Below, piece after piece: positions 41,698-50,515 of a stretch of 64,000 bases of DNA. The DNA is from an uncultured Christensenella sp. (GTDB taxonomy: Bacteria > Bacillota > Clostridia > Christensenellales > UBA3700), in the NCBI GenBank assembly GCA_949290515.1, contig CASERZ010000001.1:124001-188000 (forward strand), read 5' to 3'. The translations under genes were made by a program, and so were the position numbers. Numbering within the stretch: the stretch's first letter is position 1; every line of letters begins with the position of its first letter. The notes under the pieces were generated by a model. It was given only the letters and a program-made list of their open reading frames with translations, was not told the origin of the DNA and searched no databases.

Positions 41698-43449
41698 GTG
41701 TCTACAAATGTTTCCAAAGAAAAACGTGAAAAGTTACTCGCAAAAATAAAGTCAATTAAAACATTCATAGCAACTGCCCCTCAGGATGAGAATACCGCGC
41801 AGTTGCTTTCCTATATTGCCGACCTTGAAAAAGAAATCAAAGGCAAAAAATATGGACTCGTCTTTGAAGAACACCGCGAAGCAATCGACGAGATTTTAGA
41901 AACGCATACCCCTGTGTTGTCGGAAGATAAAAACTTGTTTATAGACAACGGCGGGCAAATGAATTTTTTGATAGAAGGAGATAACCTTGCTTCTTTGCAG
42001 TTGCTTGAAAAAACGCATAAGGGTAAGATTGATTTAATCTATATAGATCCGCCGTATAATACGGGACGAAAAGATTTTGTTTACGATGACAGATTTGTTG
42101 ATATAAATGATACTTTTCGTCATAGCAAATGGCTTTCTTTTATGGATGAAAGATTAAAATTTGCATCTTTGCTACTCTCCAAAAAAGGATTAATAATGAT
42201 ATCTATTGATGATAGAGAATTATTTAACTTAAAAATTTTGTGTGATAGCATTTTTGATGAACAAAATTTTATATCTTGCATAAGCTGTCACGCTAATCCC
42301 GGCGGCGACAAGAGCGACTATATTGAAGGTACTTTACAATATCTTTTGGTTTATGCTAAAGCGAAAAATCAAATTAATGATTTGGGAATATATGAAAGGT
42401 TGGATTCCGATAAGTATCCGTTGCTTGATGATAAAGGATATTTTAGAAAAGGTGGGCAATTAGAAAAATGGGGTAATGACGACACAACACATACGCACCC
42501 TAATTTGGCATATTCAATATATTATAATCCAAACACAGGTGATGTGAAGCATCTTTTTGATTACAATCAAATGGAAATAAACTGTGATAGGAGCTTAAAT
42601 ATTGTATATCAAATGCCTAATAAAGAATTTCTCGATCAAGGATATGTCTGTATTAGACCCAGAATTACGAATGCTGGCGAAAACGGACGGTGGCGTTTAG
42701 AACCTGAGACATTTTACAAAAGGCTAATCAATAATGACTTCATCTTTACTAAAACTAAAGAAGGTTACAAAATATATGAAAAAGATCGCTTAAAAGAAAG
42801 GAAATTTGTTAAAACAAAAAATTTCTGGGGTGGAGATATTGCTAAACAAGAAAGTAAAGAACTGTTGTCATTGTTTAAAGGCAAAGTTTTTGACTACCCA
42901 AAACCAATTTCTTTAATGCAATATATCATAAACATTATTCAAAATAATACTGCAACCATTCTCGACTTTTTCGCCGGTAGCGGTACCACAGGACACGCAG
43001 TTATGAAACTCAATGCCGAGGACGGCGGCAATCGCAAGTTTATTCTTTGTACTAACAATGAAAACAATATCTGCCGTGACGTTACCTACGAGCGTATTAA
43101 ACGCGTCATCGATAAAGAAAACTATTCCGCAAGTCTGAAATACTTCAAGGTGGATTTTGTTCCTATTTCGGACAAGCTATACTATGAATACGCAGACGAA
43201 CTTTTGAAGCACATCCGCGAACTTGTTGAATTAGAAAACGGCGTCAATTTCAACGGCAATGCCGAGATCGCCATCGTGCTCACCGAACAAGAGCTGGATG
43301 AGTTTACGGTAAACGTTCCCAACGAGTGCAAAGTGATCTATCTCGGACACGACGTGCTGCCGAGCGAGGCGCAAGAGAGTTTGTTCAAAGCGCGCGGCAT
43401 AGCGGTGAACATCATTCCCGATTACTACTACCGCGAATTGGAGGGCTGA
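41698..43449 (+). CDS. mod: Type III restriction-modification DNA methyltransferase (Mod)
   Basis: 583-aa adenine-N6 (beta-class) methyltransferase. Motif IV DPPYNTGRKDFVYDDRF near residue 117 and, downstream, motif I FAGSGTTGHAVMKLN near 424: the order catalytic-then-SAM marks the beta class typical of Mod. The variable middle (about 190-380) holds the target-recognition region. It both methylates one strand of the asymmetric site and forms the restriction complex with Res. Start GTG 41698 with AAGG nearby. The gene is more AT-rich in the middle than its neighbours, common for target-recognition domains. Res follows 2 nt after the stop. Confidence 0.93.
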   Translation: MSTNVSKEKREKLLAKIKSIKTFIATAPQDENTAQLLSYIADLEKEIKGKKYGLVFEEHREAIDEILETHTPVLSEDKNLFIDNGGQMNFLIEGDNLASLQLLEKTHKGKIDLIYIDPPYNTGRKDFVYDDRFVDINDTFRHSKWLSFMDERLKFASLLLSKKGLIMISIDDRELFNLKILCDSIFDEQNFISCISCHANPGGDKSDYIEGTLQYLLVYAKAKNQINDLGIYERLDSDKYPLLDDKGYFRKGGQLEKWGNDDTTHTHPNLAYSIYYNPNTGDVKHLFDYNQMEINCDRSLNIVYQMPNKEFLDQGYVCIRPRITNAGENGRWRLEPETFYKRLINNDFIFTKTKEGYKIYEKDRLKERKFVKTKNFWGGDIAKQESKELLSLFKGKVFDYPKPISLMQYIINIIQNNTATILDFFAGSGTTGHAVMKLNAEDGGNRKFILCTNNENNICRDVTYERIKRVIDKENYSASLKYFKVDFVPISDKLYYEYADELLKHIRELVELENGVNFNGNAEIAIVLTEQELDEFTVNVPNECKVIYLGHDVLPSEAQESLFKARGIAVNIIPDYYYRELEG

Positions 43450-43451
43450 AA

Positions 43452-45650
43452 ATGAAAATCAATCTTATGCAGTTTCAATTGAAGGCGATCAAAGACCTTT
43501 TGGAGAGCATGGAAAAGCCGCAACGCGATATTATTCTCAAAAGCCCTACCGGCAGCGGCAAGACAATCATTCTCACCCACTTTATGGACGAGTATATGCA
43601 GGGGCACTCAAAGACGGTGTTTGTGTGGCTCACTCCCGGCAAAGGTAATCTGGAAGAGCAAAGCAAGGCAAAAATGGACACCTATATCCACAACGCGCAG
43701 ACGAAACTTCTTGCCGATGTGATGACGGCAGGCTTTGCCGAAAATGACGCCTGTTTTATCAATTGGGAAAAGCTCACCAAGAAAGGCAACAATGCCTTGA
43801 AAGACAGCGAGCGCACTAACTTTCTTGAATGGATTGACAAAGCATTTAACGACAGTCTGACTTTCAAAATCATAATAGACGAAAGCCATCAGAACTTTAC
43901 GGCAAAAGCCGACGAGATTGTGCAGCTGTTCAAGACGGACAAGATCATTCGCTGTTCGGCAACGCCGCTTTATGACAAAAAGGCAAAGCTTATCGAGATT
44001 CCCGAAGAGGACGTTATAGCTGAAGGACTTATCAAAAAGATGCTTGTTATAAATGAAAATTTTCCTCAAGTTGTGGAAACTGATAATCAAACAAACTACC
44101 TTTTAGATAAGGCACTTATTAAACAACGCGAATTACGTTCTTTACTTTCTCAACGTCATAAGGATATAAATCCACTGATAGTTGTTCAACTACCAAATAA
44201 TTCTGACTTACTTCTTAATACCGTAGAAAAGTTCTTTGAAAATAACGGGATCTCTTACGACACGGGGACTCTTGCCGTATGGCTTTCAGGAAGGCATGAG
44301 AATCTTGAAAATATTTCCGAAAATTACAGCGAACAAATTGCTGTAATAATAAAACAGGCAGTAGCAACAGGTTGGGACTGCCCGAGGGCACATATTCTCG
44401 TCAAATTGCGCGACAACATGGATGAAACGTTTGAGATTCAGACCATAGGGCGCATACGCCGTATGCCAGAGGCAAAACATTACGATAACGATACTCTGGA
44501 CAGCTGTTATCTCTATACATTTGACGGCAAGTTTACGCAAGGCGTCAAAGCAAGCCTTGGCAAGTCAGCGCTGGAAGCAAAGACGCTATTTTTGAAGAGC
44601 GAACACAAAACTTTTTCCCTTATCAAAGAGCAGCGCACCATGGTCACGGACTTGCGCGATCCGCGCCGCGCACTTACTGCCATTGCAAAGCACCTTAAAA
44701 GCGAGTACGGCTTGACGGGAGATAAAAAGCAAAATCGAGTGCGACTGGAAAGTAAAGGCTATATTTTTTCGGACAGCATTGTGCGCTACACCTTGTCGGG
44801 CAATGTGGTTGCGCTTTCCGAGCTTTCCGAAAAAGACAAGCTCAATGCAATTGCCGTGAAAGAGCCTATCAACACGCATACGCATGGACGAGAGTACCAC
44901 AACCGCGTAGGCAAAATAGGTCTGGAAATCGGAATGCCCTATGCCTATATGAACACAATATTGGGCAAGCTGTTCGGAGAGAAGTATTCTTACTCTGAAA
45001 AAGTGCTTGCGCTTACGACGCGTGAATTATATGCGTTCGTGATCAATAACACCGATTTACTGCGCCGCATTTTCCGCGATGCGATGGCGGCACAACTTGC
45101 ACAAATGGTTATCTCGGACAATCCCGTTTCTGAAAAGGCATTTACCATTCCGCAATCTATGCTGTTCACTTATGACGCCACAAGCAAGTTGCAAACCGAA
45201 AGCACTAAAAACGTGTATCAGGGATACTTGTTATCGGCAGAGCCGCGATCGTCTTCGGAAAAGAAGTTTGAGAAGTTTTGCGAAACTTGCGAGGCTGTGG
45301 ATTGGATTTATAAAAACGGAGACAAAGGCGATGAGTATTTCTCTATCGTGTACAACGACAACAGTGGCGCGCAAAAGCTGTTCTATCCCGATTATGTTTT
45401 GTCTGTAAGCGGTGAAACTTGGATTATCGAAACAAAAGGCGGATTTACGCGTAGCGGAGACAGTGAAGACATTGATATTTTCTCGTCAAAAAAGTTTGAA
45501 GTGCTGCAATCATATCTAAAAAAATACACCATAAAAGGCGGTTTTGTCCGATACGACAAGCAAAGCGAAGAATTATGTATCTGCACGGAAAATTATAGCG
45601 ATGATATCCATTCGGATAGCTGGGAAATATTGAAGGATGTGTGGAAATAA
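43452..45650 (+). CDS. res: Type III restriction endonuclease (Res)
   Basis: 732-aa helicase-nuclease partner of Mod. Walker A SPTGSGKT near 30-37, DExx-box DESHQN, a RecA-like second domain with motif VI QTIGRIRRMPEAKH, and a C-terminal PD-(D/E)xK-type nuclease seen as YPDYVLSVSGETWIIETKGG near 650. Both helicase and nuclease motifs look intact, so the pair should be active. ATG 43452 is chosen: it starts 2 nt after the mod stop with GGAGGG upstream; more upstream codons overlap mod. It cuts DNA when two unmethylated sites are met head to head. Confidence 0.92.
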   Translation: MKINLMQFQLKAIKDLLESMEKPQRDIILKSPTGSGKTIILTHFMDEYMQGHSKTVFVWLTPGKGNLEEQSKAKMDTYIHNAQTKLLADVMTAGFAENDACFINWEKLTKKGNNALKDSERTNFLEWIDKAFNDSLTFKIIIDESHQNFTAKADEIVQLFKTDKIIRCSATPLYDKKAKLIEIPEEDVIAEGLIKKMLVINENFPQVVETDNQTNYLLDKALIKQRELRSLLSQRHKDINPLIVVQLPNNSDLLLNTVEKFFENNGISYDTGTLAVWLSGRHENLENISENYSEQIAVIIKQAVATGWDCPRAHILVKLRDNMDETFEIQTIGRIRRMPEAKHYDNDTLDSCYLYTFDGKFTQGVKASLGKSALEAKTLFLKSEHKTFSLIKEQRTMVTDLRDPRRALTAIAKHLKSEYGLTGDKKQNRVRLESKGYIFSDSIVRYTLSGNVVALSELSEKDKLNAIAVKEPINTHTHGREYHNRVGKIGLEIGMPYAYMNTILGKLFGEKYSYSEKVLALTTRELYAFVINNTDLLRRIFRDAMAAQLAQMVISDNPVSEKAFTIPQSMLFTYDATSKLQTESTKNVYQGYLLSAEPRSSSEKKFEKFCETCEAVDWIYKNGDKGDEYFSIVYNDNSGAQKLFYPDYVLSVSGETWIIETKGGFTRSGDSEDIDIFSSKKFEVLQSYLKKYTIKGGFVRYDKQSEELCICTENYSDDIHSDSWEILKDVWK

Positions 45651-45703
45651 TAAACATTGATGAAGCACATTTGTCAGACTAAAAGGCAAGGCAGACATTA
45701 GAT

Positions 45704-46157
45704 ACGGAATAGCGAGCAAGCGTATAAATGACCGCATATAGCGGTGCGCCTTTTCCTTTTGGTCAGCAGTGCGCCCACGGCAGTTACGTACATTTAGTAC
45801 GCGCCTTTGCGGGCGACCTCGAAAAAGAAAAAAATCGCACCACTCTCTGCGGTCGCAATGGCTAACAACAATATTTAAAAGCGACAAGCCAAAAATAGCA
45901 ATAAAAAATAGAGAGGTTTTCCTCTCATATTTTGTTACCATAAACAGCAATTATAATAAATTTTCTATTTGAAATAGTACCGACAATAGGTTATATCTAT
46001 GATATAGACCTATTCGTTTGGTCGGTAGACGAGCGACCGACAATAAAAGCCGAGTATTTAAATAAAAAAATACTCGCTAACCCTTGTCGGGTAGCGAGTT
46101 TGGTGCGGTCAGGGGACTTGTAAGGAGCAAAGCGACGGAATAGCGAGCAAGCGTATA
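45704..46157 (+). repeat. 23-bp exact direct repeat, two copies
   Basis: An identical 23-bp sequence containing GAATAGCGAGCAAGCGTATA occurs at 45704-45726 and 46135-46157. Each copy lies upstream of a copy of the terminator repeat (45877 and 46209) and of a tRNA-Leu 3'-end sequence. No gene is supported in 45651-46295. Confidence 0.85.
46101..46120 (-). repeat. tRNA-Leu 3'-end remnant (att-like site)
   Basis: TGGTGCGGTCA at 46101-46111 equals the 3' end of the tRNA-Leu gene including its CCA (46296-46306). GGGGACTTG that follows matches the T arm after a 2-nt deletion. On the minus strand the remnant is followed by its own strong terminator (ACTCGCTA/TAGCGAGT arms near 46070-46100, T7). This is what integration into a tRNA 3' end leaves behind. 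Confidence 0.7.
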
Positions 46158-46232
46158 GCGTCTAGTGCGAGCGTCACGTTATTTCGGACTATCACGGATG
46201 TAAGCATAAAAAGCGACAAGCCAAAAAAAGGC

Positions 46233-46258
46233 AATAAAAAAGAGAGGTTTTTCCTCTC
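46233..46258 (-). terminator. Terminator of the tRNA-Leu gene
   Basis: GAGAGG (46242-46247), 5-nt loop, CCTCTC (46253-46258). On the minus strand T-rich sequence (complement of AATAAAAAA) follows the stem. Confidence 0.8.
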
Positions 46259-46295
46259 ATTTTTTGTTGCCATACATAGGCATTGTCGCTTTAGC

Positions 46296-46378
46296 TGGTG
46301 CGGTCACCGGGACTTGAACCCGGATGGTTGCCCATACGCCCCTCAAACGTACGCGTCTGCCTATTCCGCCATGACCGC
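46296..46378 (-). tRNA. tRNA-Leu (anticodon GAG), CCA encoded
   Basis: Read on the minus strand: acceptor GCGGTCA/TGACCGC, D arm GCG...CGC, anticodon stem TACGT/GCGTA with loop TTGAGGG (anticodon GAG, reads CUC/CUU), a type II variable arm GGGCAACC, T arm CCGGG-TTCAAGT-CCCGG, discriminator A and encoded CCA. Length 83 nt. The 3' end faces the accessory region and is copied at 46101-46111. Confidence 0.93.
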
Positions 46379-46539
46379 ATTTGCATTACTAATAATATAT
46401 TAATTGAAGACAATTGTCAATTGTTTTTTGATAATTTTTGCAGGGATTTTTAATATAACTCTCAAAGCGCAAAAGATTAGCTTTTGTTGATTTGATAGTT
46501 GCATTGTTTATAATGTGTGATTATAAATAACGATTGGTG

Positions 46540-46568
46540 TTGACATAAAGAAAAATTTTTGCTATAAT
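46540..46568 (+). promoter_or_regulatory. Promoter of the DUF4234-like gene
   Basis: TTGACA (46540-46545), 17-bp spacer, TATAAT (46563-46568). Confidence 0.85.
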
Positions 46569-46599
46569 AATAGTAAATAAACTAAAGGGGGAAAGTATT

Positions 46600-47670
46600 A
46601 TGGAGGAGATGCTTAACTCGCGCGAAAAGCAAGAGAGTAAACTCTATGCTTTAATTGCGGGGATATTCAGTTTTTTTCTTGTAATACAAGCAATATATAC
46701 CGTAAACGTCATATCGGTAGAGGGAACACCGAATACAAGCATAGTTGCGGAAATCGTTAATTTGATTTACATGCTTGTATTTACGATAGCATTGTTTGTG
46801 GCAAAGAGCAAGATTCCCTTTGTTGCATTGACGGGATTCAGTCTTATATATAATTTTGCTAATATCGATTTTGAGACGATTAGAATGCTCGGTCCGCTGA
46901 CTATAATTACAAATATAATAAATTATGTTGGGATGATATTGCTATTGGCTTACTGCATATTGGCTTGCGTCGAAAAGCAGAACAAGATAAAGCCTTTTAC
47001 TATGCAGGGAATGTGTCTTAGCGTGTTAACTGTATTCTTGATACATAATATGCTTATATTGACTAGTTATCTTTTGAATCGTTCGAATCGCATTACGCAG
47101 TGGACGTTGGCCGACAACATAACTACGTTCTATTCTCTTCAGATATTAACGATGATTTTGTTGTATGGCAGATTGTTTTTCCTTTGTCTTTGGTTGTCGC
47201 CGTATAATGACAAAGAAGACGTCGTTTACGAGAGAGAAAAACAACTCGGATTTGTCAGAATGTACGAGCACGTAATTTATTTGCTGTTTACGTGCGGAGT
47301 GTGGGAGCTTGTCTGGTTATACCGTACGACCAAAACTCTCAACGAACACAGAGGAGAGTTCGACAAGGAAAGAGACCCGTTGGCATGTCTTCTTTTGAGT
47401 ATGTTCATACCTTTTTATTATCTGTATTGGCTGTATAAGACCTGTAAAATTATGGAGAGAAAAGCCGAAGAACAAGGCGATAGTTGCTCTCTCGCGGTAT
47501 TGTGCGTCGTGCTTACTTTTATAGTAGGAATAGTACCGCCTATACTCGTTCAGTTAAGGCTCAACGATATTGCAAAAAAGACTTATGCTGCCGAGAGTGA
47601 ACAAAACGGCGGCACGGATAAAGAAGAAGACAAACATGAGAATACAAACGTTGTCGTCAATGTCGAATGA
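46600..47670 (+). CDS. Multi-pass membrane protein with DUF4234-like domain
   Basis: 356 aa. About nine hydrophobic segments: six in the N-terminal 205 residues and, after a charged break (KEDVVYEREKQLG), three in a C-terminal DUF4234-like part with CGVWELVWLYRTTKTLN, FIPFYYLYWLYKTCK and PPILVQLRLNDIAK. Aromatic WxxWLYRTT and YWLYKT motifs are typical of that domain, whose function is unknown. It ends in a short acidic tail (TDKEEDKHEN). AGGGGGAAA lies 7-8 nt before ATG 46600. Monocistronic between its promoter and the 47718 terminator; the first gene after tRNA-Leu. Confidence 0.78.
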   Translation: MEEMLNSREKQESKLYALIAGIFSFFLVIQAIYTVNVISVEGTPNTSIVAEIVNLIYMLVFTIALFVAKSKIPFVALTGFSLIYNFANIDFETIRMLGPLTIITNIINYVGMILLLAYCILACVEKQNKIKPFTMQGMCLSVLTVFLIHNMLILTSYLLNRSNRITQWTLADNITTFYSLQILTMILLYGRLFFLCLWLSPYNDKEDVVYEREKQLGFVRMYEHVIYLLFTCGVWELVWLYRTTKTLNEHRGEFDKERDPLACLLLSMFIPFYYLYWLYKTCKIMERKAEEQGDSCSLAVLCVVLTFIVGIVPPILVQLRLNDIAKKTYAAESEQNGGTDKEEDKHENTNVVVNVE

Positions 47671-47717
47671 ACGCGAATGCATAATATACAGGCAAAAGCA
47701 TAATATATAAAAAGAAA

Positions 47718-47742
47718 GGGGAGTTTGCGCTCCCCCTTTTTT
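47718..47742. terminator. Terminator between convergent genes
   Basis: GGGGAG (47718-47723), 6-nt loop, CTCCCC (47730-47735), C, T6; A-rich on the other side, so it can also serve the M29 aminopeptidase gene on minus. Confidence 0.78.
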
Positions 47743-47760
47743 GATTTGTTTAAATTAGTT

Positions 47761-48987
47761 TTATATCGCCCAGCGGCCGTCTTTAAAGATTTGCACTTGC
47801 TTTCCGTCTGCCGTCGTGCCGACGATATCGAGCGAATCGCTTCCTATCATAAAATCTACGTGTATCATACTGTTGTTTACACCCATTTTGTCGAAATCGT
47901 CCTGAGAGTATTTTTCGTAATCTTTTATACAGTTTGAAAAACCTCTGCCTAGAGCCAAGTGACAACTTGCGTTTTCGTCGAAAAGGGTATTATAGAAAAG
48001 TATATTGCTCTCAGCAATAGGAGAATCCTGAGGGACGAGTGCGCATTCACCAAGCATTTTCGCACCTTCGTCCATAGCTACCATTTGTTCGAGCTGAGCT
48101 TGATTTTTTTCTGCGTGTACTTTTACTACTTTCCCGTTTTTGAATTCAAAAGAAAATTTTTCTATCAGTACGCCTTGATAGGAGAGCGGTTTGGTAGAGT
48201 ATACTATACCTTCTGCTGCGCCGGCTTTGGGAGTGGTGAATACCTCTTCGCTGGGAATATTGGGATTGAATTCGATATTTTTGCCGAGAGTGGTTTCGCT
48301 TCCTGCAAGAAAATCTGCTTGCGGAAGGAGTTCGACCGTGAGGTCGGTGCCTTGAGCAGAAGTATAGTGAAGAGAGCGCAAATTGAGAGAATTGAGTATC
48401 TTGCATTTGTTATGCAGGACAGAGTTGTGTTGAGTCCAGTTTGCGATAGGGTCGCCTTCGGCGCGGGAAGTCGTGAGGATTGCTTCCCAAAGTTTTTCTA
48501 CGGCTTTGGTTGTTTTTTCGTTGGGGAAAACTTTTTTTGCCCACGCTTTTGAGGGTACAGAAGCTATACACCATTGATATTTGTTTTCTATTGCGTCGAT
48601 ATAAGGCTTCTTGATAGGGTATTGAGCCATTCTCGCTTTAGCCATTTTCTCCTGGTCGGCTTTGTCAAGTCCGTCGGGGTCGTCGCTGTCAAGATAAATT
48701 CTTACGGGAAGATTGTCTGTCTGATACTGCATTTTCTGCTTTTGCCATTCCTCGACAGCGGATAATTCTTTCAAGGATATATTCTTGGAGTCAAGTACGG
48801 TCAGAGGAAGATGTTGCCAGTCTACCGTGACTCTTTTTGCTCCCAATGCATAGCACTCCTTAACGAGCATTTCGACAAATTCGGGTTGGTCGAGAGCTGC
48901 CGTAATCCATACGACCTGACCTTTTTGCACGTTGGCACCTTTTTGGGCAATAAGTTTAGCGTATGCTCTGAGTTTAGTTTTTTGCAT
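47761..48987 (-). CDS. M29-family aminopeptidase
   Basis: 408-aa cytoplasmic metallopeptidase (AmpS/AmpT/PepS group) that removes N-terminal residues using two Zn or Co ions. Metal-ligand candidates in the C-terminal half are PSEEVFTTP, MDEGAKMLGE, CHLALGRGF and IHVDFMIGSDSLDI, in family order. The N-terminal Rossmann-like half contains VVWITAALDQPEFVE and IASVPSKAW. The length is typical. AAGGAG is on the minus strand just before ATG 48987. Probably a peptide-catabolism housekeeping gene. It is divergent from the YtxC-like gene. Confidence 0.9.
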   Translation of the reverse strand: MQKTKLRAYAKLIAQKGANVQKGQVVWITAALDQPEFVEMLVKECYALGAKRVTVDWQHLPLTVLDSKNISLKELSAVEEWQKQKMQYQTDNLPVRIYLDSDDPDGLDKADQEKMAKARMAQYPIKKPYIDAIENKYQWCIASVPSKAWAKKVFPNEKTTKAVEKLWEAILTTSRAEGDPIANWTQHNSVLHNKCKILNSLNLRSLHYTSAQGTDLTVELLPQADFLAGSETTLGKNIEFNPNIPSEEVFTTPKAGAAEGIVYSTKPLSYQGVLIEKFSFEFKNGKVVKVHAEKNQAQLEQMVAMDEGAKMLGECALVPQDSPIAESNILFYNTLFDENASCHLALGRGFSNCIKDYEKYSQDDFDKMGVNNSMIHVDFMIGSDSLDIVGTTADGKQVQIFKDGRWAI

Positions 48988-49255
48988 AAAAAATCTCCTT
49001 AAGTCAACAATTATTCAAGTAACATTATATTATTATATCAAACTGCTGTCAATTAATAACATTTGTCCCTGACCGTATTTGAATATGCAATAACACAAAA
49101 CGCTCTTAAAAGGACAGAGTTTTTAATCGAAGTACGGAGGAGTATACTTCATTGTGTATATTATTGATTAATATTATAATAATATAAACTACATAATCGG
49201 GTAGCCGCAAAGCATAAAATCAAAATGTCGGCATAAAATACCTAATGAGGAAATT

Positions 49256-49969
49256 ATGTGGCAGAGTTCGATATTAATCAGTAAACATTATAACAAGGAC
49301 GACGTGCTCAAAAGGGGTTTGGAGAGAATAGAGGGACTTTATTTTGCAGACGGAATGTGGGGCGGATACGTTAGTTTCGATATAGCGGCAAAGGACAGAG
49401 ATAAGGAAACCGTCAAAGGCAAAATTTTCGATTTGATTACAGAGATAATTCTCAACAACGTAAAAGCCGAATATATTACGGCATCTTCGGGCTTGAAAAA
49501 ACTCAATCCGTCATTATGCACGCTTATATCGTCAATGTTATATTATGACGATGCAAAAGAGCAGAAGATAGTGAGAAAAATTCTTTCCGAACTGGACGGA
49601 TATTGCATTGACGGTATCGTCAACTTCAGATTGAGAAAACTCGTGGAGGAATGGAAGGAGCTCGGCTCGGTAATAGCAAATACGGTAAGCAGAGGATTTT
49701 GCGACAAAGACGTATATTCTCTCGCGCTGTATATGTTGGGCGAAAAAAGAAATACAAGCTTGTTTATAGCCGACAGCAAGGAAATATTAATTACCAACGT
49801 ATCGAAAGGAGGCTTAGTCAGCGTGCCTGAGATATACAAAGAGAAGCTTCACAATATCATAAACGCTATAGTCAAGTACGGAGCGAGGGAAGTCGTAATA
49901 GAAAGACAAAACGCAGACAGAGAGCTTTTGAGCGCATTGAGGAATATAGTGGACGTAAGAATTTTGTGA
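49256..49969 (+). CDS. ytxC: YtxC-like putative sporulation protein
   Basis: 237 aa. The pattern CIDGIVNFRLRKLVEEWKEL followed by a helical stretch and SLFIADSKEILITN is that of the YtxC family (B. subtilis YtxC), found in endospore formers and in Clostridia usually just before thrS, as here. The molecular role is not known. It begins with a putative DNA/RNA- or protein-interaction helical domain. Final residues form a small alpha/beta unit (REVVIERQNADRELL). GAGG lies 7 nt before ATG 49256. Family call rests on pattern and neighbourhood rather than catalytic motifs. Confidence 0.68.
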   Translation: MWQSSILISKHYNKDDVLKRGLERIEGLYFADGMWGGYVSFDIAAKDRDKETVKGKIFDLITEIILNNVKAEYITASSGLKKLNPSLCTLISSMLYYDDAKEQKIVRKILSELDGYCIDGIVNFRLRKLVEEWKELGSVIANTVSRGFCDKDVYSLALYMLGEKRNTSLFIADSKEILITNVSKGGLVSVPEIYKEKLHNIINAIVKYGAREVVIERQNADRELLSALRNIVDVRIL

Positions 49970-49976
49970 CGAGAAG

Positions 49977-49996
49977 ACGGCATAAGCCGTTTTTTT
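49977..49996 (+). terminator. Terminator of ytxC
   Basis: ACGGC (49977-49981), ATAA loop, GCCGT (49986-49990), T7. The 49997-50187 stretch that follows is AT-rich with nothing recognised. Confidence 0.75.
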
Positions 49997-50187
49997 GTTT
50001 TGGTATTTGTATTTTGTATCGCTTCATACTATTTGCTTTTCATTATCGTGAGAAACGTTAAGGCATAGCTTTTATTGTATAAGTAGTACGAATATCGATA
50101 AAATAGTGGCAAAAGCAATAATATATACAATATATTGTATGAGGCGGAAAAAGTCAGTTTTTTGACTGAAAATTAAAGTTTTTTGTG

Positions 50188-50216
50188 TTGACAACGTATG
50201 AAAGCGGTATTATAAT
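50188..50216 (+). promoter_or_regulatory. Promoter of thrS
   Basis: TTGACA (50188-50193), 17-bp spacer, TATAAT (50211-50216). Confidence 0.88.
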
Positions 50217-50222
50217 ATATAT

Positions 50223-50440
50223 ACAATTCAATTGAAGTGCTATGCACGCCGAGGGACACGTAATCCGTAGGAAATTGTTACAGAGAGCGACGGCAGGTGA
50301 GAGCGTCGTACAAGGATACAGGTTATACCGCCCGTGGAAAAACACGTTACTCCGCGACAGGAGAAAATCGAGCGACGGCTTGTGCCGTAAGTAAGGTGGA
50401 ACCGCGATTATATCGTCCTTATGTCAAGGGCGGTTTTTTT
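50223..50440 (+). promoter_or_regulatory. T-box riboswitch (threonine) controlling thrS
   Basis: Stem I region with AGAGAG and the AGGTGAGAG distal element (50281-50304). Candidate specifier ACC, a Thr codon, lies at 50327-50329 followed by G. The T-box motif AAGGTGGAACCGCG is at 50393-50406. The terminator ACCGC...GCGGT with inner CCTT/AAGG and T7 ends at 50438. Uncharged tRNA-Thr would pair with the specifier and the T-box bulge (TGGAACC, normally pairing NCCA), stabilise the antiterminator and allow thrS transcription. The element is complete. Confidence 0.93.
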
Positions 50441-50515
50441 ATGCCGTAAAGGCTACGCACGGGAATTGATACAAACTTGATATAAAACTATTACTACATA
50501 TAGAAGAGGTGTATT

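Larger units (their letters stand above)
45877..46272. repeat. Duplicated tRNA-downstream terminator region, two copies
   Basis: About 64 bp starting AAAAGCGACAAGCC and ending with TTTTGTTRCCA occur at 45877-45940 and 46209-46272 with small differences. Each holds the GAGAGG/CCTCTC hairpin with an A tract on the left, so on the minus strand each is an intrinsic terminator. Confidence 0.8.

Noticed and set aside
45728..45737. ATGACCGCAT equal to the region at the tRNA-Leu 5' end
   Set aside because: The acceptor stem is self-complementary, so this 10-mer match could equally reflect either tRNA end or chance; not enough to call another tRNA fragment.
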